In this document: one piece after another, positions 1-10,604 of the stretch
Position numbering within the stretch: position 1 is the first letter of the stretch
Layout: every line of letters begins with the position of its first letter
Assembly: GCF_028640845.1 (NCBI RefSeq)
Contig: NC_080542.1
Coordinates: forward strand, 66,415,064-66,479,063
Length of the DNA: 64,000 bases
Direction: 5' to 3'
DNA from: Ahaetulla prasina
Lineage: Eukaryota > Chordata > Lepidosauria > Squamata > Colubridae
Notes under the pieces: generated by a model
Told to the model about the DNA's origin: nothing
The model's database searches: none
Seen by the model: only the letters and a program-made list of their open reading frames with translations
Position numbers and translations under genes: made by a program

Positions 1-89
1 ATCCCCATTTCTAATCATGTGTGGTAAGGATGCTGGCTTGTTGGGGCAGCCTTCCCTCATGCAGCTGCCACCCCATCCTCCTCTTTAGA

Positions 90-165
90 GATCTGTCAAT
101 ATCATTTCAGATAGGTGGCTGTCCAATCTTTTCTTAAAAACTGCCAATGATGAAGTACTTGGTGA
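90..165 (-). mobile_element. CR1 LINE 3'-UTR fragment
   Basis: The stretch reading ggtggctgtccaatctttt, followed by a cct/gcc-aatgatgaagta motif, resembles the reverse complement of the CR1 3' untranslated region, better preserved at 25580-25860. It is short and diverged, with no coding sequence or target duplication. Confidence 0.4.
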
Positions 166-2545
166 TATTTATTCAGTTACTTGTACTTACAAAAGAAAGC
201 AAATGCTGTTCTGACCCAGCCTTAGCAGAACCAATAAACAGACCAAGGGTGAAATTTAGCTGGTTCTATCTGGCTCCAGCAAACCCATAGTGGCAACTGC
301 AGGAGGTTCCACCCACCCATGCGGATGTCACGATGTCCCTTTTTTGCAACAATTTTAAGTCTCTGCGCATGCAGCATGCGCACATTTGTGGACCAGTAGG
401 GAAGGTAAGTGAATTTCACCCCTGAAACAAACTCCTTGTCCCAAAAAACCCTTTTTCATTTAGCTACTATGAATTAATGGCATTCACACACCAAAACTCC
501 AGGCAATAATCCTTCAAAGGGTTAACTGCGGTAACAGACCTTATCAGTTCCTTGAGATAATTGCCAGGACAGGGGCTTCCAGCCACAAGGCTGTAAATTA
601 AGTTCTAGCAAGCAGTCTCTGAGGCACGAACCATAATGAGCAAATCTTCTGAACAAAATCTGAACCGTTGTCTCCTGCAGCCATTCCTCCCCTTCTATTT
701 ATTCCCCAGGCAGGGAGGGGCCATTCAGCATCCACGTGTGCCTTTCTTCCCAAGTCGGCTCCTTGTCCTCAGTTGTTCTCCTCCCTAACAGCTCTGTGCA
801 TGCGCACATCTGGAGCAGGCCCCAGCTGTTCTTCCTTCCCACTTATCTCTGTTTCTGAAGGAAGCTGGGAAATGTCAGAGGGCCCTGGCTCTATCTTTGC
901 TTCCGATGCAGAGCATCCATCAGAGCCTTCCCCAGACTCCAGGACTAACCCAAGTTCCTCCCCAATCTCCTCCTCATCCTAGTCCACCATCTGGCAGGCC
1001 ACAATAAATGCAAGGAAAGGTAAAGAGCCCATATCTCTCAGTAATGAGGGGACAGCGAGGGTTGCTGAATCCCATGGTGGAACATTTTTCACAGCTATGG
1101 AGAAAGGGAGGCGGCAGGTTGATCTTCCTGGATGACAATATTGGAAGGAGAGGACCTGGAGGCATCTCCCCTATATGGTTTGGAGAAACAGGCAGGTGCC
1201 CTCAGAGAGAGAGAGAGAATCCTACAAGTATCCTGACCCTATCCTTCTCCTAGCCTTCCAAGTGATGGGGAACTGCTTCCTCTGCATCCAGACCCTCACA
1301 GCCTCCGGGCACTGGGTGATCGCCCGAATGGCATTGCCTGACCAACCAGGCATGGCAATAGAAGACAGTGTGTGGGTATCTCAGGACTGGTGTCTTCCTG
1401 CTCCCTGATACTATGAAACAAAAATCAAGTGACCTGATATCTCACCCTGCTCTACCAAATGATATCACCCAATGATTTTATCCACAAAGGAACAGGAGGC
1501 TGTGAAGATGTGGATGGGGAGGAATATCTCCACCTCAACCCAAACAATAGGGAGGTTTAATCCCACATGGGTCTGGAGAGGGCTCATTGTTTCTATTTGC
1601 CAGAAAGACAGACAAAAATATAACTTTCTCCAGATGTTGTTGTCTACTTTTGGGAGAGAGAAGAAGGACTGAGAGAAGAAGGACTGAGCCTTCTCCAACA
1701 ACCCCCACTCCTACAACTTTCAAATAAGCAGAAGATTGGGCTGAGGGGAGTGATAGCCCCTGGGCATCAGCCAAACAAACAAAGGTTGACAAAGGCAGAG
1801 GCAGAAAAATTTGAGAGTTCAAATCTGCAGCTGCTAAAAACTCTGCAGATTTGACACCTCTCCCCCAAAGGAGATTTGCTTCCTCCCACCCTCCCCCTTT
1901 CCAACTTGGTGCTGCTGCTGCTCCTTGCCCCACCTGAAATGCTGGCAGCCAAGCATTGAGCCAGCACTGTTTTCTCCCCAGACCAACGCACTGCAACCTG
2001 GAAGGGAAAGAAATCTGTGAGGCTTTCCTCCAATGGGGGGGGGGATTTAGTCCTCCCAAGAACAACTTCTCTGCTGTCTTCCAGCTCCACCTCTGCCACC
2101 CAGTCCGGCCTGGCTAACTGGCTGCAAGGCTGTGGCCAGAGCTCCTGCATCGGCTTAAGCCCGTGGCAGCCTGCCTGCTCAGATACTTCTCCCCCAGCAG
2201 ATCCTACGACAGGCTGCTCACCTTGCCTGCCTTCTCTGTCTCCCCATCATTCACCTTGGGTGGGATGCCCATAGCCTTTTGGAGTCGGAGTCCCAACTTG
2301 GCGGGGGTAGAGGGGAGAAGAAATGCAGAACTGGGCAATCCCGGCAGCCCAGCTGGGAGCCTGCCAGCCAATGAGCAGCTGGGAGCCAATGTGCTGCAGT
2401 TGCCCAGGGGAAACACCTGGCTGGATTGGGATGGACAACACCTCACCATCTCCAGGGCGACCTCACGGACCAGATCTAAGCACATCACCGGCTGGATTTG
2501 GCCCATGGGCCTTGGGTTTTATATCCCTGCACTAACTGACCAATG
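166..2545. other. no recognised gene; possible unclassified repeat at 480-1010
   Basis: I recognise no gene here. The part from about 480 to 1010 is GC-richer and proline/serine-rich when translated (668-982, plus strand), which recalls degraded LTR or retrotransposon sequence, but I cannot assign a family. From 1000 to 2540 there are only short chance ORFs on both strands. The region lies downstream of the visible VOPP1 exon on the minus strand, so it is VOPP1 intron or beyond. Confidence 0.35.
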
Positions 2546-2549
2546 CAGT

Positions 2550-2659
2550 TTCCATTCCACATGTTGATCTGATAGCTGACTGAAGGATATCAAGATAATG
2601 GATGGACCAAATATCTTGATATCCTTCAGTCAGCTATCAGATCAATATGTGGAATGGAA
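2550..2659. repeat. near-perfect 47-bp inverted repeat (hairpin)
   Basis: The arm at 2551-2597 is the reverse complement of 2612-2658 with one mismatch, around a 14-base loop. Transcribed from either strand it would form a long, almost fully paired hairpin. No known transposon terminal motif or target duplication was recognised, so it could be a MITE-like foldback, a template-switch inversion or a hairpin RNA source. Confidence 0.85.
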
Positions 2660-3378
2660 GATGCACTATGATCTTATCCAAAGTTACCCGAAGTCAGAGA
2701 CTGGGGATGAAGCAAATGTTGTTAAACAAGAATAACTCTTAAAAATGAAATACATTTGCATAATGCTCCCCATATTTTTCGTATGGTGTCAGTGCTATAC
2801 CAATCTAAGTCGTATCTCTATTATATTAGAATAAGATATTCATTATTTAAAAGGAAACCAAAATTATTTATCTTGAATGATGCAACAAAGCTTTACTGGT
2901 TGCCTAGTGCAGATCCTATTAAGTATCAAACCAAAGAAATCTGACAAATCTTTTATTTCAGAAAAATATACATTTGATTGATCTGAGTACACATCCAACA
3001 TGCTTGCCTGTTTCCCCTTTCCTTAATCCTGACTATTAATAGGAAGATTTACTGCCAGGTACTTCCTTAACTACGTGCCTTTTGGGCTTAGGAGTTGGAT
3101 TATGAATCTTTGAAGCCAGAACAGGAACTTCACTGTGATGACATAGAAGACATTCTAAGTCAATGTCAAAGGATGCCATTTAATATCTTTCCTAATGTGA
3201 AACAGAATATGAAACACTAGTTGCCTATTCATCAAAGCACACTTTTGTTCCAAGAAATTTAAATTTCCTATTGGTTATTTAAATGAACTCATCTGTTTAG
3301 GCCAACTGCTTATGAATCATTCTGTATGTTAAACTAACTGCCAAGTTTAAAAGCTAGACTTATGAATAGAATTCTTAG

Positions 3379-3412
3379 GAAAGGAAGGAAGGAAGCAAGG
3401 AAGGAAGGAAGA
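3379..3412. repeat. GGAA microsatellite
   Basis: A short tandem run of ggaa units interrupted once by gcaa. Confidence 0.8.
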
Positions 3413-3458
3413 CATATGAATCCAATTCTGATAGATTAGACATAAAATATGTCTAGTG

Positions 3459-3590
3459 CACGGGTGTCAATCTCAATCATGTCACATGACGTATCGCAAC
3501 GTATCGTGACGTTTTTGCCTTTGCGGAGCCAAGGGGGTGTGGTCTGCGCCTGATGCATCTGGCCCATGGGCTGCCAGTTTGATACTCCTG
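3459..3590. mobile_element. hAT-type MITE, 132 bp
   Basis: The element begins CACGGGTGTCAA and ends TTTGATACTCCTG, an imperfect terminal inverted repeat. It is flanked by an exact 8-bp duplication GTCTAGTG at 3451-3458 and 3591-3598, diagnostic of the hAT superfamily. There is no coding capacity. The ends match the larger element at 29124-29477, so the two are probably one family. Confidence 0.8.
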
Positions 3591-3925
3591 GTCTAGTGCT
3601 ATCTCTGCATGAGAACTTCTCTCAGTCAAGAACAGATAATAATTGGTCAAGTAGACACATATCAGACTAGAGTAATCTGTAAAGGCAGATTAGTAGGACT
3701 ACAAAAGATGGAGACATCAATGAATGGGAAATGTGAATCTCTACGTAGTATATATTATTAATTTCTAATGTGGCTTTTGTTATATTACATAAATTTAGTT
3801 TTTCTTCCATTGATATACCCTATAATTACAGTCATTGCCATTAGGAAGAGGACTTGAAACTTTTATCCCATATGGGCACATTCATACAGACAAACGAACA
3901 GAAAGTAAAAAGGAGGATCACTTAC

Positions 3926-3984
3926 ATATAATATGTAGGATACACCCCTTCAAAGTACCAGCATTGCTTTTTGGCTTCTGAATA
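3926..3984 (-). CDS. VOPP1: VOPP1 internal coding exon (partial gene)
   Basis: On the minus strand a pyrimidine-rich acceptor (ctttcttttcag) precedes a 59-bp exon, followed by a consensus donor (gtaagt). The exon reads SEAKKQCWYFEGVYPTYY, close to the region just after the signal peptide of vertebrate VOPP1 (ECOP/GASP), which in human contains EAKKHCWYFEGLYPTYYI. VOPP1 is a small cysteine-rich single-pass protein of late endosome and lysosome membranes, related to WBP1. The exon begins in codon phase 0 and ends after two bases of a codon. The next exons (cysteine-rich region, membrane span and proline-rich tail) should lie left of this window. The signal-peptide exon should lie to the right, but I could not find it. 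Recognition rests on about 19 residues plus two good splice sites. Confidence 0.85.
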
Positions 3985-4150
3985 CTGAAAAGAAAGAAAA
4001 ATATAGCATTGTTCATCAGATGCCAGCATGAATCATTATAAACATAAAGGATATTACAATTTCATTTATCAGAAATTCTAATGAAGTAAAAAAAATCTAT
4101 TCTAGGGGGGAGGTTCCAATCTGATACCATCTAGATGTGATTGAAATATA

Positions 4151-4420
4151 AGCCTCCGGTGGCTCAGCAGACTAAGTCTGTCTGTTATTAACACAACTGC
4201 TTGCATTTACTGCAAGATCAAGTCCCACCAGGCCCAAGGCTGACTCAGTCTTCCATCCTTTATAAGGTAGGTAATATGAGGACCCAGATTGTTGGGGGCA
4301 ATAAAAGTTGACTTTGTATATAATATACAAATGGATGAAGACTATTGCTTAACACTGTGTAAGCCGCCCTGAGTCTTCGGAGAAAGGCGGGATATAAATT
4401 CAAATTAAAAATTTTTTTTA
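4151..4420 (+). mobile_element. tRNA-derived squamate SINE
   Basis: The head reads cctccggtggctcagcag with a B-box-like gatcaagtccc, and the tail reads gtaagccgccctgagtc then gggatataaattcaaat. It is almost full length and lies in the VOPP1 intron upstream of the exon at 3926-3984. A truncated copy of the same family is at 43245-43466. Confidence 0.8.
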
Positions 4421-4429
4421 AAAATTCCA

Positions 4430-5670
4430 GAAATTCTTATGTTTTGCATGTGAATGAAAATAATTTTAAATAAATCCTAGAATAATAAAAATTACCAGTT
4501 TAGGAAAGAATTAAATGTTATCTCTGAACCATTTATTCCACAACTTTCTTCAGGGCTCTTGCCATTAATAGGGAAACAAAGAGATGGCTTTTTCCCTATA
4601 TCTATTTTGCCCCAGGAATCCTAGACAAAATCATAACCTTTTATCACAAACTGTAAGCATATGCAAACATTTGAAGTGAAATTCTCCACCTTCATTTGAA
4701 GGAAATCTTCCTACTATGCCAAATTAAGTTTACCTGCTAGTATGTTGTCTCTGATCAAAACATTAATCTTGAAGTAAATCTGACTGAACCAACTACAGAA
4801 TTTCTAAAAGTCAAATTACATCAGACCTCCATCATCTACACAGGTAGCCAATTTTGTTGCAGGCATTAGGGAAATAATTGTTTGATTAGAAAAGAGTATG
4901 ACTGGCGGAAAAATGCAAAATTTTAGAAGGAACTATTCTCTTACTTGACTTCTTTTATTTTTTGGATATAATTTCTTTCAGTTTTATGTAATAGACTTTT
5001 CCAGGAATGCTGGACAAGAACTCCCAGCCAGCAAGATGTTTCTAAATTGTTATCTAACATATCTGATGGGCCTTAGACTGACAAAGGGTAGATTTAATAC
5101 AGATGAATTATTACTCTTGTTCCTTGTTGCTTTTCGTTGATTCAGAACTTTCTGTATCCCTAATTACTCTACTCAATATTTCTATGGCAACGATTCCAGC
5201 TCTTTGGAATTGGGATATCATGTGCTTGCTCAAAGTAAGGCTTTTTTTTTTAGTTTGTTCATTTTGTTGATATTCCTCTTCTTTCCACACTAAACAAGGT
5301 ACATATAGGACTGTAAAATGGAAGCTGTCTTTGCAAGTTTGAACAGATTTAATTCTCAGCTGAATATCACACTGAACAGTTACACTAGAAGGATATTGAC
5401 AGAATTACAAGTTTTGTCCACTGGGTCCTATCTCCTCTATGCTTTTGATAAGGGACAAATAAGATTAAATTCATAGCACATTATGAGCATCAGTATAAAT
5501 GATTTCAATGTTCTGAAACATTCTGTTGCAATACTCTTAGGAACTGAATCCAAGTTTGGGTTTAAAACAACAAAACATTTCTCTGCAAATATCAATGTTA
5601 ATTTTACTTTTATAATTGTTTAGATATTTTACTTTTTTAATCATATTGAATTTTCACAGGCAGTAGATAG
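4430..5670. other. no recognised feature (VOPP1 intron)
   Basis: AT-rich sequence without convincing ORFs, splice-flanked exons or recognisable repeats. It lies between the SINE and the solo LTR. Confidence 0.5.
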
Positions 5671-5674
5671 ATAG

Positions 5675-6482
5675 TGTTGGAAGAAATATCCATCTGGTTC
5701 AGTTCCAAGCTGGGAGAAAGATGCTGAAAACAACATGGAAGCTGATTGGAATGAGAGGTTTATTGATGAAGCAGAACCAACAACTACATATGATTCAGGG
5801 ACAGCTGACAAAATGGAGGTGAGAGTGGGTGGGTTTTTATACCTTCTTTGGGCTTTGAATTTGAGCTTCCTGTTCCTGTGCAAGAACATGTCCTTTAATA
5901 TTCTATTGGCTGTTGTCAGATTACTATGGGATCATTTAGGGGTTATGTAGGTGTCATAGCAGGCTCTATAGGCAAAAGAGGAAATGCAAATCCTAGGTGT
6001 TTGTCTGAGCTAATTTGGTCAACCTCTTGCTTATTGTTTATCTGAGCTCCCATGTTTCTGTGACTTTGAAGTTTGGACTGCTCTGGAGGTGGTACAATGA
6101 AGGGGCTTGTGTTCTGAAAGGATGTTGGGCAATTTCTATTGTGGCTAATGGCTTTTGTCCTGTGTTTGATCTTGGGTGAGGACTGCTTTTTACTCCTACC
6201 ATTCTGCCAAAGAGTTTTAAAATATCCTGTCTTGAATGGATTTTTGCCTGCAGTATTTGCTTTCCTTATGAATAGAGCTATCTAGATACTTAGCTTCCTC
6301 TTTCAATAAGCTCTTTATCTCTTAAGTGCTGGCATCTGCTGTGGACTATTAAGAAAAACTTGGGAGCTGCTTTCTGTCTTTAAAAGTATGTTTCTCCATT
6401 TCTCCTTTCAGGAAATATAATATTCTGCCCTTTTAGGATTTCCCAAAATATTTCATTCTTCTAGAATGAGGGGGGCTCCACA
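5675..6482 (-). mobile_element. solo retroviral LTR, 808 bp
   Basis: On the minus strand the segment starts TGTGGAGCCCCCCTC and ends CATTTCTTCCAACA-like (plus strand tgttggaagaaatatccatc), giving TG...CA ends. It is flanked by the 4-bp direct repeat ATAG at 5671-5674 and 6483-6486. Both termini resemble those of the LTR at 34440-35068, including a shared ctagaagaatgaaatatttt just inside the 5' end. There is no primer site or internal gene, so this is a solo LTR left by recombination. A 4-bp duplication suits gamma-type endogenous retroviruses, but the genus is not provable from an LTR alone. Confidence 0.75.
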
Positions 6483-6486
6483 ATAG

Positions 6487-7496
6487 TGTACAGTTTGTAT
6501 AAATTAGCAAAACTGGTCATCTCACCTAATTGTGTGTGTAACCTTACCCATGTCTTAGAATTTCTGCTTAAGTACAAGACCATAAGGCTTTCTACATTTA
6601 TCAAATATATAGAACTAATCAATTACTTTAGCAAGTAGTGATAGTCTATTTTAATTTGGCAAATGAAAATCTATATTCTCCTTTCTAGGATTTCCAAAAT
6701 TTATTTGGAATGATCCTTATGCACACTTTTGGGGAAACAAGAAAATTTATTATTTTCTTCTCAAATCAATTAAAAAACCCAGGGATTGTGAAGTTTCCAA
6801 GATTAAAATAAATATATGCATGGAAAGAATGGTTTTTAATTTCTTAATCTGACTCAAATAAATATCTTGTTTATGAGTTGATGGAAATGTTTACTATTTT
6901 TTGTTGCTAGAGATTTGACTTTTTTAATGTATGAAAAAGACAAAATTATCTCTGAAATCTTTTTGATATTCAGAGAGATGAGTCATTCATCTGGCATTAT
7001 AATATAATTAGATTGCATATATGGTGACAATAGAATTATAACACATTCAATCAGTATTTCTTAGTGTCTTTCATTATTCAGATAGCTAATATCAGTTATA
7101 GTGTTTTAGTAAGAATTAATGCAGGTTAATAGGAATTAATGCTGGATAGAATCTCAAGAGAATATATTGCAATGTTTGGGTCTTAATTTTTTCAGAAAGG
7201 AGTACTATCAATTTGAGTTGCAAAAGATGAAAACTGTCATTAATTGATAGATAGCAAATATATTTATGTCTTAGAACAACTGTATTAGAACTAGCATAAT
7301 GCCTTTCTCACTCTTCCAGAATAAAAAGTATTTGTATTTACTAGATAATCTAAAAGGTATTGCCTTCTGAATTGACAATATTAAAAAATGGCAGATATTT
7401 CAAAACGAAGGAAACTACAGAAGAAAATCTTTTTTCTGTAATTTGCTTCATTTTTAATTGAAAATAAAGACAATCCACAAGTTAGAGATCTTATAT
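6487..7496. other. no recognised feature (VOPP1 intron)
   Basis: AT-rich intronic sequence with no ORF, repeat family or exon that I can support. Confidence 0.5.
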
Positions 7497-7549
7497 GAAA
7501 TTATTGTAAAGGTAAAAATTCCCCTGTCCACTGGTGTCTGGCTCTAGGG

Positions 7550-8647
7550 GGGGAATCGGCAACCCGTGGCTCTCGAGTCACATGTGACTCTTTGACCCCT
7601 TTTCTGCGGCTCCCTGCCGACTCAATCTCGTGACCTGCTCTCTACCCTGAGACACTTGTCCAACCTGGCCGTGGCCAACACCAACCTCACTAACACGAGA
7701 GCTAGTGGGGTAGGAATAGAATCCGGGAAGAAGGTTCGATGGAAGGGGGGACAGGCCCGCAGCTGAGGAGCAAGCACAAGCTGTGGCTGTGGCTTTGCTG
7801 AAGATGGCCCTCCTCCTCCTCCTCATATGACCCCCCTGGCCGGCTGTTGCAGGGCCGGGAGGCTGTGCATGAGTGGGGATATCCCTCCTCAAGTGAGTTG
7901 CTGGGCTTGTCCAAAGTGCAGCAAAGGTCCGCAGGTTGACTTGGCTGATGGGCGAGCGTCTTAGGCGAGGGCGCTTTGGCTTTCTCCGAGCCTGATCCCC
8001 AGGGTGGGCATGTGAGGCTTGGTGGGGCCAGCTCCCTTTTCCCACTGCTCTGAGCTTCTTTACTCCTCCAGCAGAGTTGATTGAAAAGTGTCCCTTGTGT
8101 GAGATTTAAAGCCGCCCGGAGGACGCTTTTCAATCAACATTGACACTGGCACCTCTCTGCTCACTTGAGTGTATCCCCGCAACAGCTGGCCAGGGGGTCA
8201 CGTGAGGAGAAGGAGGAGGGTCATCTTTGGCGAAGCTGCTGCCACGGTTCGTGCTCGTTCCTCAGCCAGCCCGGATTTCCAAAAAATTGCCAAGAAGAAA
8301 GAAAAGGAGTAGTGAAGAGCCCCAAGAAGTCCTCGCTGGGTCAGCCCAGCCTCGGGTTTCTGAGAGACAGAGAAGAGACAGACAGAAAGAGGGGGGAGAG
8401 AGAGAAAGAGAAATGAGAAAATGATGGAGGGAGAGAAAGAGAGAGGAAAAAGAGAGAGGAACAAAAGAAAGAAAAGGGGGAGAGGGAGAGAGAAATGAGA
8501 GCTGAAGGGAGAGAACGAGAGGGGAGAAAAGAGTGAAACAAATGAGAGAGAAATGGGAGAGAAAGAGAGAGAGAGAGAAAGGGAGAAAGAAAGGGAGAGG
8601 GAGAGGAAAAAGAAAGAAAGAAAAAGAAAGAAAAAGAAAGAAAGAAA

Positions 8648-8703
<56 letters not shown>

Positions 8704-8799
8704 AAAGGAGAGGAAAAAGAGAAAAACAGAAATGAGAGGGAGAGAAAGACCACAGAGAGAGAGAAATGAGAGGAAGGAAGGAAGGAAGGAAGGAAGGGA

Positions 8800-8831
<32 letters not shown>

Positions 8832-9098
8832 AAAGAAAAGAAAAGAAAAGAAAAGAAAAGAAAAGAAAGATGAAAAACAGAAACAAGGGAGAGAGGGAGG
8901 AAGAGAGACCCATTTCCCACAGAAGACACCAGGAGCCACAAAACCTGGGTAGGCATGGCTGGGGTGGGGTTCGTGTGACTGGGTGGGAGTGACATTGAGT
9001 TGGTCACGCCCACCCATGTTTTGTGGCTCCCAGTGTTTTCTTTTCTGTGGGAAATGGGTCCAAATGGCTCTTTGAGTGTTTAAGGTTGCAGACCCCTG
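7550..9098. mobile_element. hAT element, about 1.55 kb, non-autonomous
   Basis: The right end reads gttgcagacccctg, the reverse complement of the left end of the hAT at 10016. The left end (gggaatcggcaacc) is its degraded partner. Flanks are ctctaggg (7542-7549) and ctctaagg (9099-9106), an 8-bp duplication with one mismatch. The target lies in the CTCTAGGG of a Sauria-type SINE. I see no transposase. The interior holds a GC-richer block (7600-8340) and a 540-bp purine microsatellite. Long minus-strand ORFs across it are low-complexity artefacts. Confidence 0.75.
8385..8880. repeat. purine-only microsatellite tract
   Basis: About 500 bases are nearly pure A and G on the plus strand. They include runs of gaaa (8640-8705), ggaa (8771-8800), gaaa (8803-8830) and gaaaa (8831-8868), with gagagaaa imperfections. 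Such homopurine tracts can form triplex DNA. Its ORFs in all frames are meaningless. Confidence 0.95.
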
Positions 9099-9391
9099 CT
9101 CTAAGGTGTATGTGTGCTCACCTCTGTTTTTTACCTGAGGGACCACGGAAATCTGTGGTCATGTAGCCAGCATGACTATATGCCGAGGTGCATGGAATGC
9201 TGTTATCTTTCCATCAAAGTGGTACCTATTTATCTACTCACATTTGCATGCTTTCAAACTGCTAGGTGGGCAGGAGCTTAGGCAAGTAATAGGAGCTCAC
9301 CCCATTGTCCAGCACTCATGTCTCAAACCCAGGCTGTCAGCTTTTGACAAGCTCAGCGTCTTTAACTACTTAGCCACTTGAAATTACTGTA

Positions 9392-10007
9392 CTTTATTTT
9401 TTATTTATCACAATGAGACATCACATAGCTTAAGAGATTTACCTTCACACACATCTAGTGCAGAACAGGCATATACTGCAAATAAATTGTGCTAATATAG
9501 AGTTCCCAAGTCAGTTGATTTCTCTGACTCAGGGCAGTTACTATTAAAAGAAAATGGAATCCCACTATTCAAGACCTTGGACAGTAGCATAGTAAAAGGG
9601 ACTTACCAGCCTAAAAAATTTGATTTTTCAAATCTCATAAGCATATTGGTCTCATATCAGGTTGCTACTGGCACATGCATTTGTTGAGCAGATAAGCATA
9701 GTACTCCCTAGTTATGGGTGGTCATCATCCTGTGCTGGATTAAAACTTCTTTAACATACAACAAACCCCTGAAACCTCAAATTACAACTCAATTTCTATT
9801 GACTTAGTAACTTATTGATTTCTTGACTTAACAACCATCATCTCCATCCATATCCCCAAATACCTTCATTTTTATGCAAAATCGTTTTTATTTATCAAGA
9901 AACTTTGATATGGAACTTGATTATTGTTTTTTATTAAAAGAAGGCTCAAGTGTTTCATTTAAAAAAAAAAAGATAATCAACCATTGTTGTTTTTCTCATT
10001 TCAGAAA
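9392..10007. other. no recognised feature (VOPP1 intron)
   Basis: AT-rich sequence between two transposons. I see no exon or repeat family. Confidence 0.45.
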
Positions 10008-10015
10008 CTCTAGGA

Positions 10016-10358
10016 CAGGGGTCTGCAACCTTAAACACTCAAAGAGCCATTTGGACCCATTTCCCACAGAAAACACCGGGAGCCACAAAAACCTTCCTGT
10101 GCCTGACTATTTCTTGAGCGGCCACTAGCATATGTAATTGCTAGCATATGTAATTGAATTAAACATTCTGTTTTCTTCTGAAATGTTTCTTTTCTTGGGT
10201 TTATCCATAGTTGGCCTACCAGGGGTTGAAAAGCTCAATAAATCACTGGTAGGTGTCGCACATTGGTGGTTGTGATGCATAGTTTGAGTGACAGGGAGCC
10301 ACAGCAGAGGGATGAAAGAGCCATATGCGGCTCCAGAGCCGCATGTTGTTGACCCCTG
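10016..10358. mobile_element. hAT-type MITE, 343 bp
   Basis: The ends are CAGGGGTCTGCAACC and GTTGACCCCTG. The element is flanked by an exact 8-bp duplication CTCTAGGA at 10008-10015 and 10359-10366. It contains a 16-18 base tandem copy of ctagcatatgtaatt near 10127-10156 and a gcggctccagagccgc dyad near 10327-10342. It has no coding capacity and is related to the larger element at 7550-9098 in opposite orientation. Confidence 0.88.
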
Positions 10359-10567
10359 CTCTAGGACATTTCTAAATACATCTAGGAACTATCAACACAC
10401 CTAATAAAACAATATAGGATGTCTTCTACTTAAACTTTTCCTTCTTCAGATTCTTAATATCTTTTTTTACTTTTCCATTTTTCTTATCATCTAGTCTGAG
10501 GAAAATTCAGGAGAACAATTTCCAAACTAATTTAGGCAAACTTTATTAAAATGCTTGTCCTATTTTT

Positions 10568-10604
10568 TTATATGACCAACAAAGTAACTTTGTTGGTCAT
10601 ATAA
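10568..10604. repeat. perfect 37-bp palindrome
   Basis: Arms of 18 bases (ttatatgaccaacaaagt and its complement) flank a single central base. No terminal motif or target duplication was recognised. Confidence 0.9.

Larger units (their letters stand above)
7509..9379 (-). mobile_element. Sauria-type SINE split by a hAT element
   Basis: Two pieces, 7509-7549 and 9099-9379, together form one SINE on the minus strand. The 3' end (aaggtaaaaattcccct in plus orientation) lies left of the hAT insertion and the tRNA-like head lies right of it. The composite is bounded by gaaattattgta (7497-7508) and gaaattactgta (9380-9391), a 12-bp target duplication with one difference. The same family is seen at 16320-19461. 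Confidence 0.8.

Noticed and set aside
668..982. 104-codon proline/serine-rich ORF
   Set aside because: Composition-driven, with no splice context or recognisable domain. Probably degraded repeat.
4382..4415. Conserved gccctgagtcttc motif taken as a possible exon
   Set aside because: It is the shared 3' tail of squamate SINE/LINE families, repeated at 43410 and similar to 42430 and 16570.
7578..8133. Overlapping minus-strand ORFs of 155 and 143 codons
   Set aside because: They lie in the interior of a non-autonomous hAT, overlap each other in different frames and match no known family.
8198..9146. Long minus-strand ORFs (up to 294 codons) and matching plus-strand ORFs
   Set aside because: They translate a purine microsatellite into S/F/L or K/E/R runs. 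Low complexity in every frame, so not genes.
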